Shown piece after piece: positions 1 to 7,008 of a stretch of 10,729 bases of DNA (position 1 is its first letter; each line of letters begins with the position of its first letter). The translations under genes were made by a program, and so were the position numbers. Source of the DNA: Hyphomicrobiales bacterium (GTDB lineage: Bacteria > Pseudomonadota > Alphaproteobacteria > Rhodobacterales > Rhodobacteraceae); assembly GCA_003558415.1 (NCBI GenBank), contig PWLT01000110.1, positions 1 through 10,729 on the forward strand. Direction: 5' to 3'. The notes under the pieces were generated by a model. That model saw only the letters and a program-made list of their open reading frames with translations. It was not told the origin of the DNA and ran no database searches.

Positions 1-227
1 GCGCGCCGGACGCCACCAAGTTCTGCGCCATGGCCAAGAAGTTCGTCACCGACACCGGTTCGCGCGTGGCCGATGAGTGCCTGCAACTGCATGGAGGCTA
101 CGGCTATCTGGCCGATTACGGGATCGAGAAGCTGGTGCGCGATCTGCGTGTGCATCGCATACTTGAGGGCACCAACGAAATCATGCGCCTGATCACCGCG
201 CGCCAGATGCTCAAGGACCGGGGGTAA
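1..227 (+). CDS. Acyl-CoA dehydrogenase, C-terminal end (probable isobutyryl-CoA dehydrogenase), partial at left edge
   Basis: This is the last roughly 75 residues of an FAD-dependent acyl-CoA dehydrogenase; the reading frame is open from base 3 to the TAA at 225-227, and the rest lies left of the window. The C-terminal signature is clear: LQLHGGYGYL, then VRDLRVHRILEGTNEIMRL. The Glu of EGTNEI (codon 165-167) aligns with the catalytic base of the medium-chain and isobutyryl-CoA dehydrogenases. These enzymes oxidise acyl-CoA to enoyl-CoA and pass electrons to electron-transfer flavoprotein. The next two genes carry out the following steps of valine breakdown and start 1 nt after this stop. 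I therefore infer isobutyryl-CoA to methacrylyl-CoA as the reaction, but another short- or branched-chain substrate cannot be excluded from the fragment alone. Confidence 0.88.
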   Translation, partial: APDATKFCAMAKKFVTDTGSRVADECLQLHGGYGYLADYGIEKLVRDLRVHRILEGTNEIMRLITARQMLKDRG

Positions 228-228
228 G

Positions 229-1275
229 ATGAGCGACATTCACATCCGCCGCGAGGGGCGCGCGGGGCGCATCACGCTCAACCGTCCCGGGGCGCTCAAC
301 GCCCTGACATGGGAGATGTGCCTCTTGGTCGAGCGCGCGCTTGATGACTGGCGCGCGGATGATGCCGTGGCGCTGGTGCTCATCGACGCGATGGGTGAGC
401 GCGCCTTCTGCGCAGGCGGCGACATCGCCGAGATGTATGCCACCGGCACGGCGGGCGATTTCGATTACGGCCGCCGTTTCTGGCGCGACGAGTACCGCAT
501 GAATGCCAAACTGGCCGAATATCCCAAACCCGTCGTGAGCCTGATGCAGGGCTTCACCATGGGTGGCGGCGTGGGCCTGGGCTGTCATGCGTCGCACCGG
601 GTCGTGGGCGAGTCGAGCCGCATGGCAATGCCCGAATGCGGCATCGGGCTGGTGCCCGATGTGGGCGGCTCGCTGCTGCTGGCGCGTGCGCCGGGCGAGC
701 TGGGCGTCTATCTGGGCCTTACCGGCGCGCGGATGGAGCCGGGCTGTGCCATTCATGCGGGCTTTGCCGATCATTTCGTGCCCGAATCCGACTGGGCGGC
801 ACTGACCGACGCGCTGGTGGAGAGCGGAGATGCCGGCGAGATCGCCGCGCGCGCCCGGCCCGCACCCGACAGCGCGCTGGTGCGCGCGGCGGGGGACATC
901 GATGCAGCCTTCGGAGGCCGCACGGTGACGGAAATATTCGAGCGCCTTGAGGGCCGGGCGGAAGAATGGGCCGATGCCGCGCGCCGCGCGTTGGAGCGCA
1001 ACAGCCCGCTATCGATGGCCTGCGCGCTGGAGATGATCCGCGGCCACGCGGCGGATGCGGGCATCCGCGACGCCTTGCGCGCCGAGTATCGCTTCACCCA
1101 TCGTGCGATGGAGCGAGGCGATTTCATCGAGGGTATCCGCGCCGCCATCATCGACAAGGACCGCAACCCGCGCTGGCGCCATGACGGACCCGGAGCGGTG
1201 GGCGCCGACGAGGTCGCGGAAATGCTGGCGCCGCTGGGCGCCGATGAGCTGACATTCGAAGGGGAGAAGACATGA
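229..1275 (+). CDS. 3-hydroxyisobutyryl-CoA hydrolase (enoyl-CoA hydratase/isomerase superfamily)
   Basis: The 348-residue product has the crotonase fold of the HIBYL-CoA hydrolase subgroup, which cleaves 3-hydroxyisobutyryl-CoA to free 3-hydroxyisobutyrate and CoA in valine catabolism. Visible landmarks are the N-terminal NRPGALNAL (18-26), the first oxyanion-hole strand AFCAGGDIAEMY (59-70), and the second oxyanion-hole helix GFTMGGGVGLG (108-118). The acidic residues E136 (MPE) and D144 (PDVGG) sit where the catalytic Glu/Asp lie in the human enzyme. The C-terminal DFIEGIRAAIIDKDRNPRW (298-316) separates hydrolases from plain hydratases. Length fits the family (about 350). The ATG lies 1 nt after the previous stop, with a G-rich ribosome-binding stretch just upstream, and the gene overlaps the next one by 4 nt (ATGA). 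Automated pipelines may label it enoyl-CoA hydratase; the C-terminal motif and the downstream dehydrogenase favour the hydrolase. Confidence 0.9.
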   Translation: MSDIHIRREGRAGRITLNRPGALNALTWEMCLLVERALDDWRADDAVALVLIDAMGERAFCAGGDIAEMYATGTAGDFDYGRRFWRDEYRMNAKLAEYPKPVVSLMQGFTMGGGVGLGCHASHRVVGESSRMAMPECGIGLVPDVGGSLLLARAPGELGVYLGLTGARMEPGCAIHAGFADHFVPESDWAALTDALVESGDAGEIAARARPAPDSALVRAAGDIDAAFGGRTVTEIFERLEGRAEEWADAARRALERNSPLSMACALEMIRGHAADAGIRDALRAEYRFTHRAMERGDFIEGIRAAIIDKDRNPRWRHDGPGAVGADEVAEMLAPLGADELTFEGEKT

Positions 1276-2144
1276 AGATCGGGTTCATAGGGCTGGGCAA
1301 CATGGGCGCGCCGATGGCCGCCAATCTGGCCGCGGCGGGCCATGACGTGACGGGCTTTGATGTCGCCGCGGCGATGCCCGAGGGCGTGACGAAGGCCGCA
1401 AGTGCCGCCCAAACCGCCGCGGGCGCCGAGGTGGTCATCACCATGCTGCCCAATGGCGACATCCTGCGCCGGGTCGCGGATGAGGTGATCCCGGCGATGG
1501 AAAAGGGCGCGGTGCTGCTTGACTGCTCGACGGTGGATGTGGACAGCGCCCGCGCCGTGGCCGAACAGGCCGCCGCTGCGGGATTGAGTGCGGTGGACGC
1601 GCCGGTCTCGGGCGGTGTGGGCGGCGCGCAGGCGGGCACGCTGACCTTCATGGCCGGGGGGCCGGAGGAGGCCTTCGCGAAGGTCCGTCCGCTGCTCGAG
1701 GTGATGGGCGCGAAGGCCGTGCATTGCGGCCCGGCCGGCAACGGGCAGGCCGCCAAGATCTGCAACAACATGATCCTCGGCGCTACCATGATCGTCACCT
1801 GCGAGGCCTTCGCGCTGGCCGACAGGCTGGGCCTCGACCGGCAGGCGATGTTCGATGTGGTCTCGACCTCCTCGGGGTCGTCCTGGTCGATGAACACCTA
1901 CTGCCCGGCCCCCGGCATTGGCCCGAAAAGCCCCGCTGACAACGATTACAAGCCCGGCTTCGCGGCCGATCTGATGCTCAAGGATCTGCGGCTTGCCCAG
2001 AAGGCCGCCGAATCGGCCGAGGCCGACACGCCGCTGGGTCAAGCTGCGATGGAGCTATACGCGCAATTCGTCGAATCCGAGGACGGAAAGGGCCGCGATT
2101 TCTCGGCCATGCTGCCGCGCTTCGAGAACCGACGCCGCGCCTGA
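1272..2144 (+). CDS. mmsB: 3-hydroxyisobutyrate dehydrogenase
   Basis: The 290-residue cytosolic NAD-dependent dehydrogenase oxidises 3-hydroxyisobutyrate to methylmalonate semialdehyde, the step after the preceding hydrolase. The N-terminus is a Rossmann motif, GFIGLGNMGAPMAANL (4-19). The substrate-binding signature DAPVSGG is at 109-115. The catalytic-lysine motif GNGQAAKICNN (156-166) has K162 as the expected general acid and N166 beside it. The all-alpha C-terminal domain carries the conserved FAADLMLKDL near 230-239. Length is typical of the beta-hydroxyacid dehydrogenase family. The start overlaps the hydrolase stop as ATGA and has GGGGAGAAG just upstream, which implies translational coupling. 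The next enzyme, methylmalonate-semialdehyde dehydrogenase, is not in the window and may lie upstream. The gene converges on trmO with only 26 nt between stops. Confidence 0.95.
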   Translation: MKIGFIGLGNMGAPMAANLAAAGHDVTGFDVAAAMPEGVTKAASAAQTAAGAEVVITMLPNGDILRRVADEVIPAMEKGAVLLDCSTVDVDSARAVAEQAAAAGLSAVDAPVSGGVGGAQAGTLTFMAGGPEEAFAKVRPLLEVMGAKAVHCGPAGNGQAAKICNNMILGATMIVTCEAFALADRLGLDRQAMFDVVSTSSGSSWSMNTYCPAPGIGPKSPADNDYKPGFAADLMLKDLRLAQKAAESAEADTPLGQAAMELYAQFVESEDGKGRDFSAMLPRFENRRRA

Positions 2145-2152
2145 GGCCCGCT

Positions 2153-2170
2153 GCGCCGCGCATGAGGCGC
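2153..2170. terminator. Weak hairpin between convergent mmsB and trmO
   Basis: The 26-nt gap between the stop codons of mmsB and trmO contains GCGCC (2153-2157) and GGCGC (2166-2170), a 5-bp stem with an 8-nt loop. There is no T-run on either strand. It may help both transcripts end, but in DNA this GC-rich such a stem can arise by chance. Confidence 0.25.
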
Positions 2171-2665
2171 TCAGCCCCTGTCGGGCGGGGCGTCCACCGT
2201 GGGCAGCCAGGGCTTGAGGTCGATCAGCGGCGTGCCGTCCCAGCAGTCGAGCGCATCGACCTCGATCACACCCGCGCCAGCGTCGAGCCCGGTGCAGATC
2301 ACCACCCCCATGCCGATCGGATTGGGGCGCGCGGGCGAGCGCAGCGCGAAGACTCCGGCGGGGCTGTCGCGATGGCCGGGATGCTGGCGGATCAGATCGC
2401 GCGGGGCGCCGTGCATCCAGTAAAGCGCGACCAGCGCATCGCCTACCGCCACGCCCTCGAGCCCGGCGCGATAGGGCGCATCGATCTCAAGGCGCGCGCC
2501 CTGCCCCCGCTCGCGCGCGGCGCGCGGATTCTTGGGGCAGTCGCCGGGGCGCCACGGCGTTCGTGCGCGGCCGATGAACACCACCCCCGCCTCGGCCTGC
2601 GCGGCCGGGTCAAAACCCAGCCGCAGCTCGCCGGGGCGCTGGGCGAACCGCTCGTCAGCCGTCAT
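2171..2665 (-). CDS. trmO: tRNA (t6A37) N6-methyltransferase family protein, TrmO/TsaA
   Basis: The 164-residue protein belongs to the TsaA/TrmO beta-barrel SAM-dependent methyltransferases, which methylate t6A at position 37 of threonine tRNAs to m6t6A. Motifs in order: [11 protein letters not shown] (28-38) with CPKNPR (43-48); GLEGVAVGD (68-76); [11 protein letters not shown] (81-91); [16 protein letters not shown] (104-119), the SAM-site hallmark; and [14 protein letters not shown] (140-153). The frame is open much further upstream, but those residues are antisense to rlmE. The ATG at 2665 is chosen because the family domain begins just after it and it overlaps the end of rlmE by 11 bp, typical of coupled translation. 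The protein is shorter than the E. coli enzyme (about 235 residues) and ends right after the catalytic barrel, so the C-terminal domain is absent. The family is certain; the exact tRNA target is inferred. Confidence 0.85.
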   Translation of the reverse strand: MTADERFAQRPGELRLGFDPAAQAEAGVVFIGRARTPWRPGDCPKNPRAARERGQGARLEIDAPYRAGLEGVAVGDALVALYWMHGAPRDLIRQHPGHRDSPAGVFALRSPARPNPIGMGVVICTGLDAGAGVIEVDALDCWDGTPLIDLKPWLPTVDAPPDRG

Positions 2666-3386
2666 CGTCGCCCGCCCGTGCGCCCCGAAAACCCAGCGCG
2701 ACGACGTATTTTTCGGAACTGTCGGCGCGGCTCGCGGGCGGTTTGACATTCGCCACGCGCGTGAAGTTCTGCTTGAGCAGTTTCTGCAGCTCCCCTTCCG
2801 CGCCTCCGGCCAGCACCTTGGCGACGAAGGTGCCGCCCTCATCGAGCACCTCGAAGGCGAATTGCGCCGCCGCCTCGCACAGCGCGATGATGCGCAGATG
2901 ATCCGTCTGCTTGTGGCCCGAGGCCGAAGCCGCCATGTCCGAGAGCACCACATCGGCCGGTCCGTCCAGCCAGGCCTTGACCTGATCGTCGGCACCTTCG
3001 GCGAGGAAGTCGAGCACATGCGTCTCGGCACCGGGCACGGGATCGACAGGTTGGAGATCCACGCCGATCACACGCCCGCGCGGCTTGCCCGCCGCCTCGC
3101 CCAGCGCATTGACCCGCGCCACGGCGACCTGAAGCCAGCCCCCTGGCGCACAGCCAAGATCGACCACCCGCGCGCCGGGGCTGAGAAAGTGATACTTGTC
3201 GTCGAGTTCGATCAGCTTGAAGGCGGCGCGGCCGCGATAGCCCTCTGCCTTGGCGCGCTGGACATAAGGGTCGTTAAGCTGGCGCTCCAGCCAGCGGGTC
3301 GAGGAGGCCTTGCGCCCGCGCGCCGTCTTGACCTTGACGCGCAGCTCGCGATGGCCGCGTCCCGAATTGCCCCCGCCCCCGGACAT
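2655..3386 (-). CDS. rlmE: 23S rRNA (uridine-2552-2'-O)-methyltransferase RlmE (RrmJ/FtsJ)
   Basis: The 243-residue SAM-dependent methyltransferase modifies the 2'-OH of U2552 in the A-loop of 23S rRNA late in 50S assembly. The SAM-binding motif [11 protein letters not shown] is at 74-84. The K-D-K-E catalytic tetrad of the RrmJ family is complete: K57 (RAAFKL), D150 (LSDMAAS), K190 (FVAKVL) and E225 (SSEKYVVA). A basic, Gly-rich N-terminal segment of about 30 residues ([18 protein letters not shown]) extends beyond the E. coli protein and may help bind rRNA. The ATG at 3386 is preferred over an in-frame ATG 135 nt upstream. It follows the gppA stop by 1 nt, has GGGGAG about 10 nt upstream inside gppA, and residues before it are antisense-like. 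The adjoining trmO is also an RNA methyltransferase. Confidence 0.95.
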   Translation of the reverse strand: MSGGGGNSGRGHRELRVKVKTARGRKASSTRWLERQLNDPYVQRAKAEGYRGRAAFKLIELDDKYHFLSPGARVVDLGCAPGGWLQVAVARVNALGEAAGKPRGRVIGVDLQPVDPVPGAETHVLDFLAEGADDQVKAWLDGPADVVLSDMAASASGHKQTDHLRIIALCEAAAQFAFEVLDEGGTFVAKVLAGGAEGELQKLLKQNFTRVANVKPPASRADSSEKYVVALGFRGARAGDDDG

Positions 3387-3387
3387 C

Positions 3388-4503
3388 TCAGTCCTGCTCC
3401 CCGGCAAGCACGCCATCGCCGCACATCTGCGCATAGAGCATCCCCTCGCGCAGCCCGCGATCGGCCACCGACATCCGGTCCGTCGGCCAGACGCGCAGCA
3501 GGGCCTGAAGGATCGCCGCACCGGACATGATCAGCGAATGCCGGTCGCGCCCGATGCGCGGATCGGTGCGCCGCCCCTCCGGCCCCAGCGCAAGGTATTC
3601 GCGGATCACCTGATCGATCTGGTCCGAGGTCATCAGCAGCCCGTCGACGCGGTTGCGGTCATAGCGCCTGAGCCCGAGATAGGAGGCGGCAACCGTCGTG
3701 ATCGTCCCCGACGTGCCGATGATCTGGAAGCCCTCGCGCGCCTGTTCGCGGTCATAGGGCGAGAATTCGGCAAGGTTTTCCTCGAAAAACCAGCTCATCA
3801 GCGCGAAACGCGCTGCGTCGTCCTCCACGTCGCGGAACTGGTCCTTGAGCGTGGCAACGCCAAGCGGCACTCTGATCCAGTCCACCACCCGCGCGGCGGG
3901 GCCGCGCGCGCCTTCTGGCGCGACGAAGCCGGTATGAAGGCGCATGATGGCGCGGGCGCGCTGTTCGGGCGGCACATGCGCAAGATCGATCCACACAAGC
4001 TCGGTCGAGCCGCCGCCGATATCGACGACCAGCAACTGCTCGGTGCGCCGCTCGACCAGCGAGGCGCAGGAGACGACCGCGAGGCGCGCCTCCTCCTCGG
4101 GCTGGATGATCTCCAGGCCCAGCCCGGTCTCGCGCTCCACCTTGCGAATGAACTCCCCGGCATTATGCGCGCGCCGGCAGGCTTCGGTCGCGACCAGGCG
4201 CATGCGATCCACGCCGTGGCGGTCGAGCTTGCGCGCGCAGATGCGCAACGCCTGCACGGTGCGCGCCATCGAGGCCCGCCCCAGCCGGCCCGAGGATTCG
4301 AGCCCCGAGCCCAGCCGCACCGCCTTGGAAAAACTGTCCACGACTTCGAACTGCTCGCCCTTGGGTCGGGCGATCAGCATACGGCAACTATTGGTGCCCA
4401 GATCGAGCGCAGCATAGAGCCGCGCCCGGTCGGGCGGAAAAGGGCGCGGCGGCTCTACCGGTTCCGGGAACGCGTCCGCGCCTGCGGGACGCTCGGGCGT
4501 CAT
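3388..4503 (-). CDS. gppA: Ppx/GppA family exopolyphosphatase / pppGpp phosphohydrolase
   Basis: The 371-residue protein of the ASKHA superfamily hydrolyses inorganic polyphosphate and/or the gamma-phosphate of pppGpp in the cytosol. The phosphate-1 loop [14 protein letters not shown] is at 31-44. The PEEEARL segment (136-142) contains the family's catalytic Glu. The phosphate-2 loop DIGGGSTEL is at 161-169, the GTSGTITT loop at 263-270, and the C-terminal DRGLREGML at 348-356. It lacks the HD-type C-terminal domain of the roughly 500-residue E. coli Ppx and GppA, as is usual for the short alphaproteobacterial form. The ATG at 4503 is preferred to an upstream ATG at 4698 because GGAGGG (minus strand, 4514-4509) sits 5 nt before it. 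The first 28 residues are Pro-rich and poorly conserved. It is probably first in a gppA-rlmE-trmO transcript. Sequence cannot tell Ppx from GppA activity. Confidence 0.88.
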   Translation of the reverse strand: MTPERPAGADAFPEPVEPPRPFPPDRARLYAALDLGTNSCRMLIARPKGEQFEVVDSFSKAVRLGSGLESSGRLGRASMARTVQALRICARKLDRHGVDRMRLVATEACRRAHNAGEFIRKVERETGLGLEIIQPEEEARLAVVSCASLVERRTEQLLVVDIGGGSTELVWIDLAHVPPEQRARAIMRLHTGFVAPEGARGPAARVVDWIRVPLGVATLKDQFRDVEDDAARFALMSWFFEENLAEFSPYDREQAREGFQIIGTSGTITTVAASYLGLRRYDRNRVDGLLMTSDQIDQVIREYLALGPEGRRTDPRIGRDRHSLIMSGAAILQALLRVWPTDRMSVADRGLREGMLYAQMCGDGVLAGEQD

Positions 4504-4700
4504 GATCGCCCTCCAACTCAGGTTGGCTATAAGGTAGAGCCGGAATCCCCCCCGCGCAAGAGAATGCCACGCCTCGGCGCATGTCCCATTCACCGCCGGC
4601 TTCGTCGTCACGGGTCGCAACGATGATAGCTTGTGTCGAAATCGGGCGCCGCACAGGCCGGCGTGCAGCGTATGGAGGGGCCAGCGAAGGGGAATCACCG
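4504..4700. promoter_or_regulatory. Divergent intergenic region between gppA and the C1 operon
   Basis: These 197 bases separate gppA (minus) from the PF13769 gene (plus) and must hold both promoters. I can point to no convincing -35/-10 pair on either strand. On the minus strand the gppA ribosome-binding site GGAGGG adjoins a small perfect hairpin, CCAAC/GTTGG with a 4-nt loop, at 4513-4526, which might modulate initiation. On the plus strand AAGGGGAA (4688-4695) is the likely ribosome-binding site for the gene at 4701. No riboswitch architecture was recognised. Confidence 0.5.
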
Positions 4701-4997
4701 ATGCCGCAGGTCACTATCGTCTACTGGCGCGACATCCCGGCCCAGGTCATCGTGGGCCGCGGGCGGCGTGCCGCCAAGCAGCCGCTGCCCGAGCGCTTCG
4801 AGCAGGCCATCGACCGCTGCGCGATGAAGGTTGGCGCACGCGAATCGTCGGCCTACCTTGAGGAATGGCGCAGGGCCGCCCCCTTCGAAGTGGAGGGCGA
4901 GGAACGCGAGATCGCGGTCCGCGAGGCCGCGCGGATCGAGAGGCAATATGACACGGCGCGACTGCGCGAACTCATCGAGAATTCTGGCCGGGCCTAG
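4701..4997 (+). CDS. Small PF13769-type ('virulence factor' domain) protein of unknown function
   Basis: The 98-residue protein resembles the domain Pfam calls Virulence_fact, named from a staphylococcal virulence-associated protein; its biochemical role is not known to me. It opens with a beta-strand-like VTIVYWRDIPAQVIVGRGRR, followed by RFEQAIDRCAMKVG (33-46) and YLEEWRR (53-59). The rest is charged, mainly helical-looking, and ends YDTARLRELIENSGRA. There is no signal peptide or membrane segment, so it is probably cytosolic. The ATG at 4701 is chosen over one at 4581 because AAGGGGAA precedes it by about 5 nt and similarity starts there. It leads the plus-strand C1 operon, with 40 nt between its TAG and the MTHFR-like start. 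That position suggests a helper of the folate enzymes rather than a virulence factor. The name should not be taken literally. Confidence 0.82.
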   Translation: MPQVTIVYWRDIPAQVIVGRGRRAAKQPLPERFEQAIDRCAMKVGARESSAYLEEWRRAAPFEVEGEEREIAVREAARIERQYDTARLRELIENSGRA

Positions 4998-5026
4998 CCC
5001 GCCCGTCGCCACCATGGCGCGCATCT

Positions 5027-5032
5027 GGGAGA
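5027..5032 (+). promoter_or_regulatory. Ribosome-binding site deciding the MTHFR-like start
   Basis: GGGAGA lies 5 nt before the ATG at 5038 but only 2 nt before the adjacent ATG at 5035, so 5038 is the better start. A third in-frame ATG at 5014 has no comparable purine-rich stretch upstream, and its extra residues (MARIWEN) are not family-like. Confidence 0.6.
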
Positions 5033-5037
5033 ATATG

Positions 5038-5958
5038 ATGGCACTTCTGAACTTCCGCCGCGAGGCCCGCCCCGCAACCCCGGTGATGCCGGAGATGGAG
5101 GAATTCCTCGAGGGATACTCGATCGAGACGATGCCGCGCACCGCCGCGAAGGTGGAGGATTTCCGCCTGCTGCTGCCCGCGCGGACCCGGGTCTATATCG
5201 CCCATATCGAGGGCACGCCGATCGAGGAGATGGTCGCCACCGCCGCCCGGTTGCGCCGCGAGGGGTTCGAGCCGATGCCCCATATCCCGGCGCGCATCAT
5301 CCGCGACCGCGCCATGCTGGCCGACTGGATCGAGCGCTATCGCGGCGAGGCCGATCTGCGCCAGGCGCTGCTGATCGCCGGCGGCGTGGCGCGCCCGCAT
5401 GGCGATTTCCACTCATCGATGCAGATGATGGAGACGGGGCTGTTCGACGGCTTCGAGCGCCTCCACGTCGCAGGCCACCCCGAAGGCAACCGCGACATCG
5501 ACCCGAAGGGCGGCGAGCGCGCGGTGATGGAGGCGCTGCGCTGGAAACAGGCGTTCTCGCAGCACAGCGATGCCGAGATGGCCATCGTCACGCAATTCGC
5601 CTTCGAGGCCGCGCCGGTGATCGCCTGGGTCGAGCGGCTGCGCGAGGAGGGCATCACCCTGCCCGTCCATATCGGCGCCGCCGGCCCCGCGAAGCTGCAG
5701 ACGCTCATCCGGTTCGCCATCGCCTGCGGTGTCGGGCCGTCACTCAAGGTCCTGCAAAAGCGCGCCAAGGATGTGACCAAGATGCTGCTGCCCTTCGAGC
5801 CCACAGAGTTTCTGGGCGACCTTGCCCGACACAAGGCCGCCAATCCCGATTTCGGCGTCGAGGCGGTGCATTTCTTCCCGCTGGGCGGGATCAAGGCCAA
5901 TGCCGAATGGGCCATCGCCCATGGCGGCCGCGCCGCCATTCCCGCCGCGCAAGCCTGA
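5038..5958 (+). CDS. Methylenetetrahydrofolate reductase homologue (divergent C1-pathway subfamily)
   Basis: The 306-residue protein has the MTHFR TIM-barrel fold (PF02219), which binds FAD and interconverts 5,10-methylene- and 5-methyl-tetrahydrofolate. YSIETMPRT (27-35) aligns with the FEFFPPRT strand of E. coli MetF, placing E30 at the catalytic Glu28. EPMPHIPAR (78-86) matches the conserved folate-site strand, AGHPEGN (145-151) the AAYPE region, and TQFAFE (185-190) the TQFFFD motif with its folate-binding Gln. LPVHIGAAGP (208-217) follows. The RGD segment of MetF is replaced by AGG (114-116), so the Asp120 equivalent appears to be Gly; this rests on my recalled alignment. The gene sits between the PF13769 protein and a methyltetrahydrofolate methyltransferase, 12 nt before the latter. 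I infer a role in oxidising methyl groups arriving as methyl-THF rather than housekeeping methionine synthesis, so I do not assign metF. Confidence 0.85.
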   Translation: MALLNFRREARPATPVMPEMEEFLEGYSIETMPRTAAKVEDFRLLLPARTRVYIAHIEGTPIEEMVATAARLRREGFEPMPHIPARIIRDRAMLADWIERYRGEADLRQALLIAGGVARPHGDFHSSMQMMETGLFDGFERLHVAGHPEGNRDIDPKGGERAVMEALRWKQAFSQHSDAEMAIVTQFAFEAAPVIAWVERLREEGITLPVHIGAAGPAKLQTLIRFAIACGVGPSLKVLQKRAKDVTKMLLPFEPTEFLGDLARHKAANPDFGVEAVHFFPLGGIKANAEWAIAHGGRAAIPAAQA

Positions 5959-5970
5959 GAGGGAGCCGCC

Positions 5971-6942
5971 ATGACCCGCACCACCGTCGAATCGAAATCG
6001 AAGACCGTCACCATCGGGTTCGACGAGCCCTTCTGCGTCATCGGCGAGCGCATCAACCCCACCGGGCGCAAGAAACTCGCGACCGAACTGGAGGCGGGCG
6101 ATTTCTCGACCGTCGAGCGCGACGCGCTGGAGCAGGTGGCCTGCGGGGCGATGGTGCTCGATGTGAATGCGGGCGTGGTCTACAACTCCAACCCCGACCC
6201 CAACCAGACCGAGCCGCCGCTGATGGTCAAGATGCTGGAGCTGGTGCAGGGGCTGGTGGATGTGCCGCTATGCATCGACAGCTCGGTTCCCGCCGCGCTC
6301 GAGGCCGGGCTCGAGGCCGCGCATGGCCGCCCGCTGCTGAACTCCGTGACCGGCGAGGAGGATCGCATGGAGGCGATCCTGCCCCTGGTGCGCAAGTACA
6401 ACGTGCCGGTCGTGGCGATCTCCAATGACGATACCGGGATATCCGAAGACCCCGATGTGCGCTTTGCCGTGGCGCGCAGGATCGTCGAGCGCGCCGCCGA
6501 TCACGGAATCCCCGCGCATGACATCGTCGTCGATCCGCTGGTCATGCCGGTGGGGGCAATGGGCAGCGCCGGGCGGCAGGTCTTCGCGCTGGTGCGGCGG
6601 CTGCGCGACGAGCTGGGCGTGAACACCACCTGCGGGGCCTCCAATATCAGCTTCGGCCTGCCCAACCGGCACGGCATCAATGCCGCCTTCCTGCCCATGG
6701 CGATCGGGGCGGGCATGACCAGCGCCATCATGAACCCGGTGCGCCAGGTCGAGATGGAGGCGATCCGCGCCGCGAATTTCCTGATGAATCACGACCCGAA
6801 CGGTGCGGAATGGATCCGGTTCGCGCGTGTGCTCGAGGCGGTGAAGGAGGGCAAGAGCTTTGCCGAGGCCAGCGCCGAGGCCGCCGCGGGCGGCGCCACG
6901 GGCGGGCGTTCGGGGCGCGGGGCGCGCCGGCGCCGGGCCTGA
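5971..6942 (+). CDS. Methyltetrahydrofolate methyltransferase (pterin-binding, corrinoid-type MeTr)
   Basis: The 323-residue protein has the pterin-binding (dihydropteroate-synthase-like) TIM barrel of the MeTr/AcsE and MetH folate-domain group. This group moves a methyl group between tetrahydrofolate and a cob(I)alamin protein. Landmarks: VIGERINPTGRKKL (23-36); VLDVNAG (62-68); CIDSS (101-105); LLNSVTGEE (122-130); VVDPLVMPVG (186-195); and CGASNISFGLPNR (221-233), where N225 corresponds to the Asn that contacts N5 of the pterin. Catalytic-domain length matches MeTr (about 262). An added C-terminal stretch ends in a Gly/Arg-rich tail, GGATGGRSGRGARRRRA (307-323), probably disordered. GGGAG precedes the ATG and the MTHFR-like stop is 12 nt upstream, so the two are probably co-transcribed. 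The family is firm. Transfer direction and corrinoid partner are not shown, and no corrinoid-binding protein lies in the window. Confidence 0.9.
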   Translation: MTRTTVESKSKTVTIGFDEPFCVIGERINPTGRKKLATELEAGDFSTVERDALEQVACGAMVLDVNAGVVYNSNPDPNQTEPPLMVKMLELVQGLVDVPLCIDSSVPAALEAGLEAAHGRPLLNSVTGEEDRMEAILPLVRKYNVPVVAISNDDTGISEDPDVRFAVARRIVERAADHGIPAHDIVVDPLVMPVGAMGSAGRQVFALVRRLRDELGVNTTCGASNISFGLPNRHGINAAFLPMAIGAGMTSAIMNPVRQVEMEAIRAANFLMNHDPNGAEWIRFARVLEAVKEGKSFAEASAEAAAGGATGGRSGRGARRRRA

Positions 6943-6944
6943 GG

Positions 6945-6967
6945 GGCGCCCACGCGCAATGGGCGCC
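6945..6967 (+). terminator. Perfect 8-bp GC-rich hairpin after the C1 operon
   Basis: GGCGCCCA (6945-6952) and TGGGCGCC (6960-6967) are perfect inverted repeats with a 7-nt loop, starting 2 nt after the TGA of the methyltransferase gene. No T-run follows directly, so it may be part of a composite terminator with the T-rich element at 7005-7040, or a 3'-end stabiliser of the mRNA. Confidence 0.5.
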
Positions 6968-6971
6968 GTCA

Positions 6972-7008
6972 CTCCGGTGGCTTGCGGAGCGCATGAGAGA
7001 TTTCATGC
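6972..7008. repeat. Two further short inverted repeats in the convergent gap
   Basis: CTCCG (6972-6976) pairs with CGGAG (6985-6989) across an 8-nt loop. GCATGA (6991-6996) pairs perfectly with TCATGC (7003-7008) across a 6-nt loop. With the hairpin at 6945 and the T-rich element at 7005-7040, they make almost all of this 108-nt gap self-complementary. Each alone is short and could be chance. Confidence 0.35.

Noticed and set aside
771..2042. A 423-codon open frame on the minus strand opposite the hydrolase and mmsB genes
   Set aside because: It is antisense to two clearly recognisable enzymes, has Arg/Ala/His-rich composition typical of GC-rich shadow frames, and shows no family motif.
2171..3031. 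A longer TrmO starting at 3031 (286 residues)
   Set aside because: The additional N-terminal residues are out-of-frame translation of rlmE and look random; the ATG at 2665 fits both the domain boundary and the overlap geometry.
3310..4626. A 438-codon plus-strand open frame opposite gppA
   Set aside because: It mirrors gppA and the start of rlmE; the real proteins there have complete catalytic motifs, while this frame has none.
4581..4700. N-terminal extension of the PF13769 protein from an ATG at 4581
   Set aside because: The additional 40 residues show no similarity to the family, and the purine-rich ribosome-binding site is directly before 4701.
4504..4700. Possible cobalamin or other riboswitch before the C1 operon
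   Set aside because: I looked because the operon may use corrinoid, but saw no B12-box-like conserved sequence and no long leader fold; the region is also shared with the divergent gppA.
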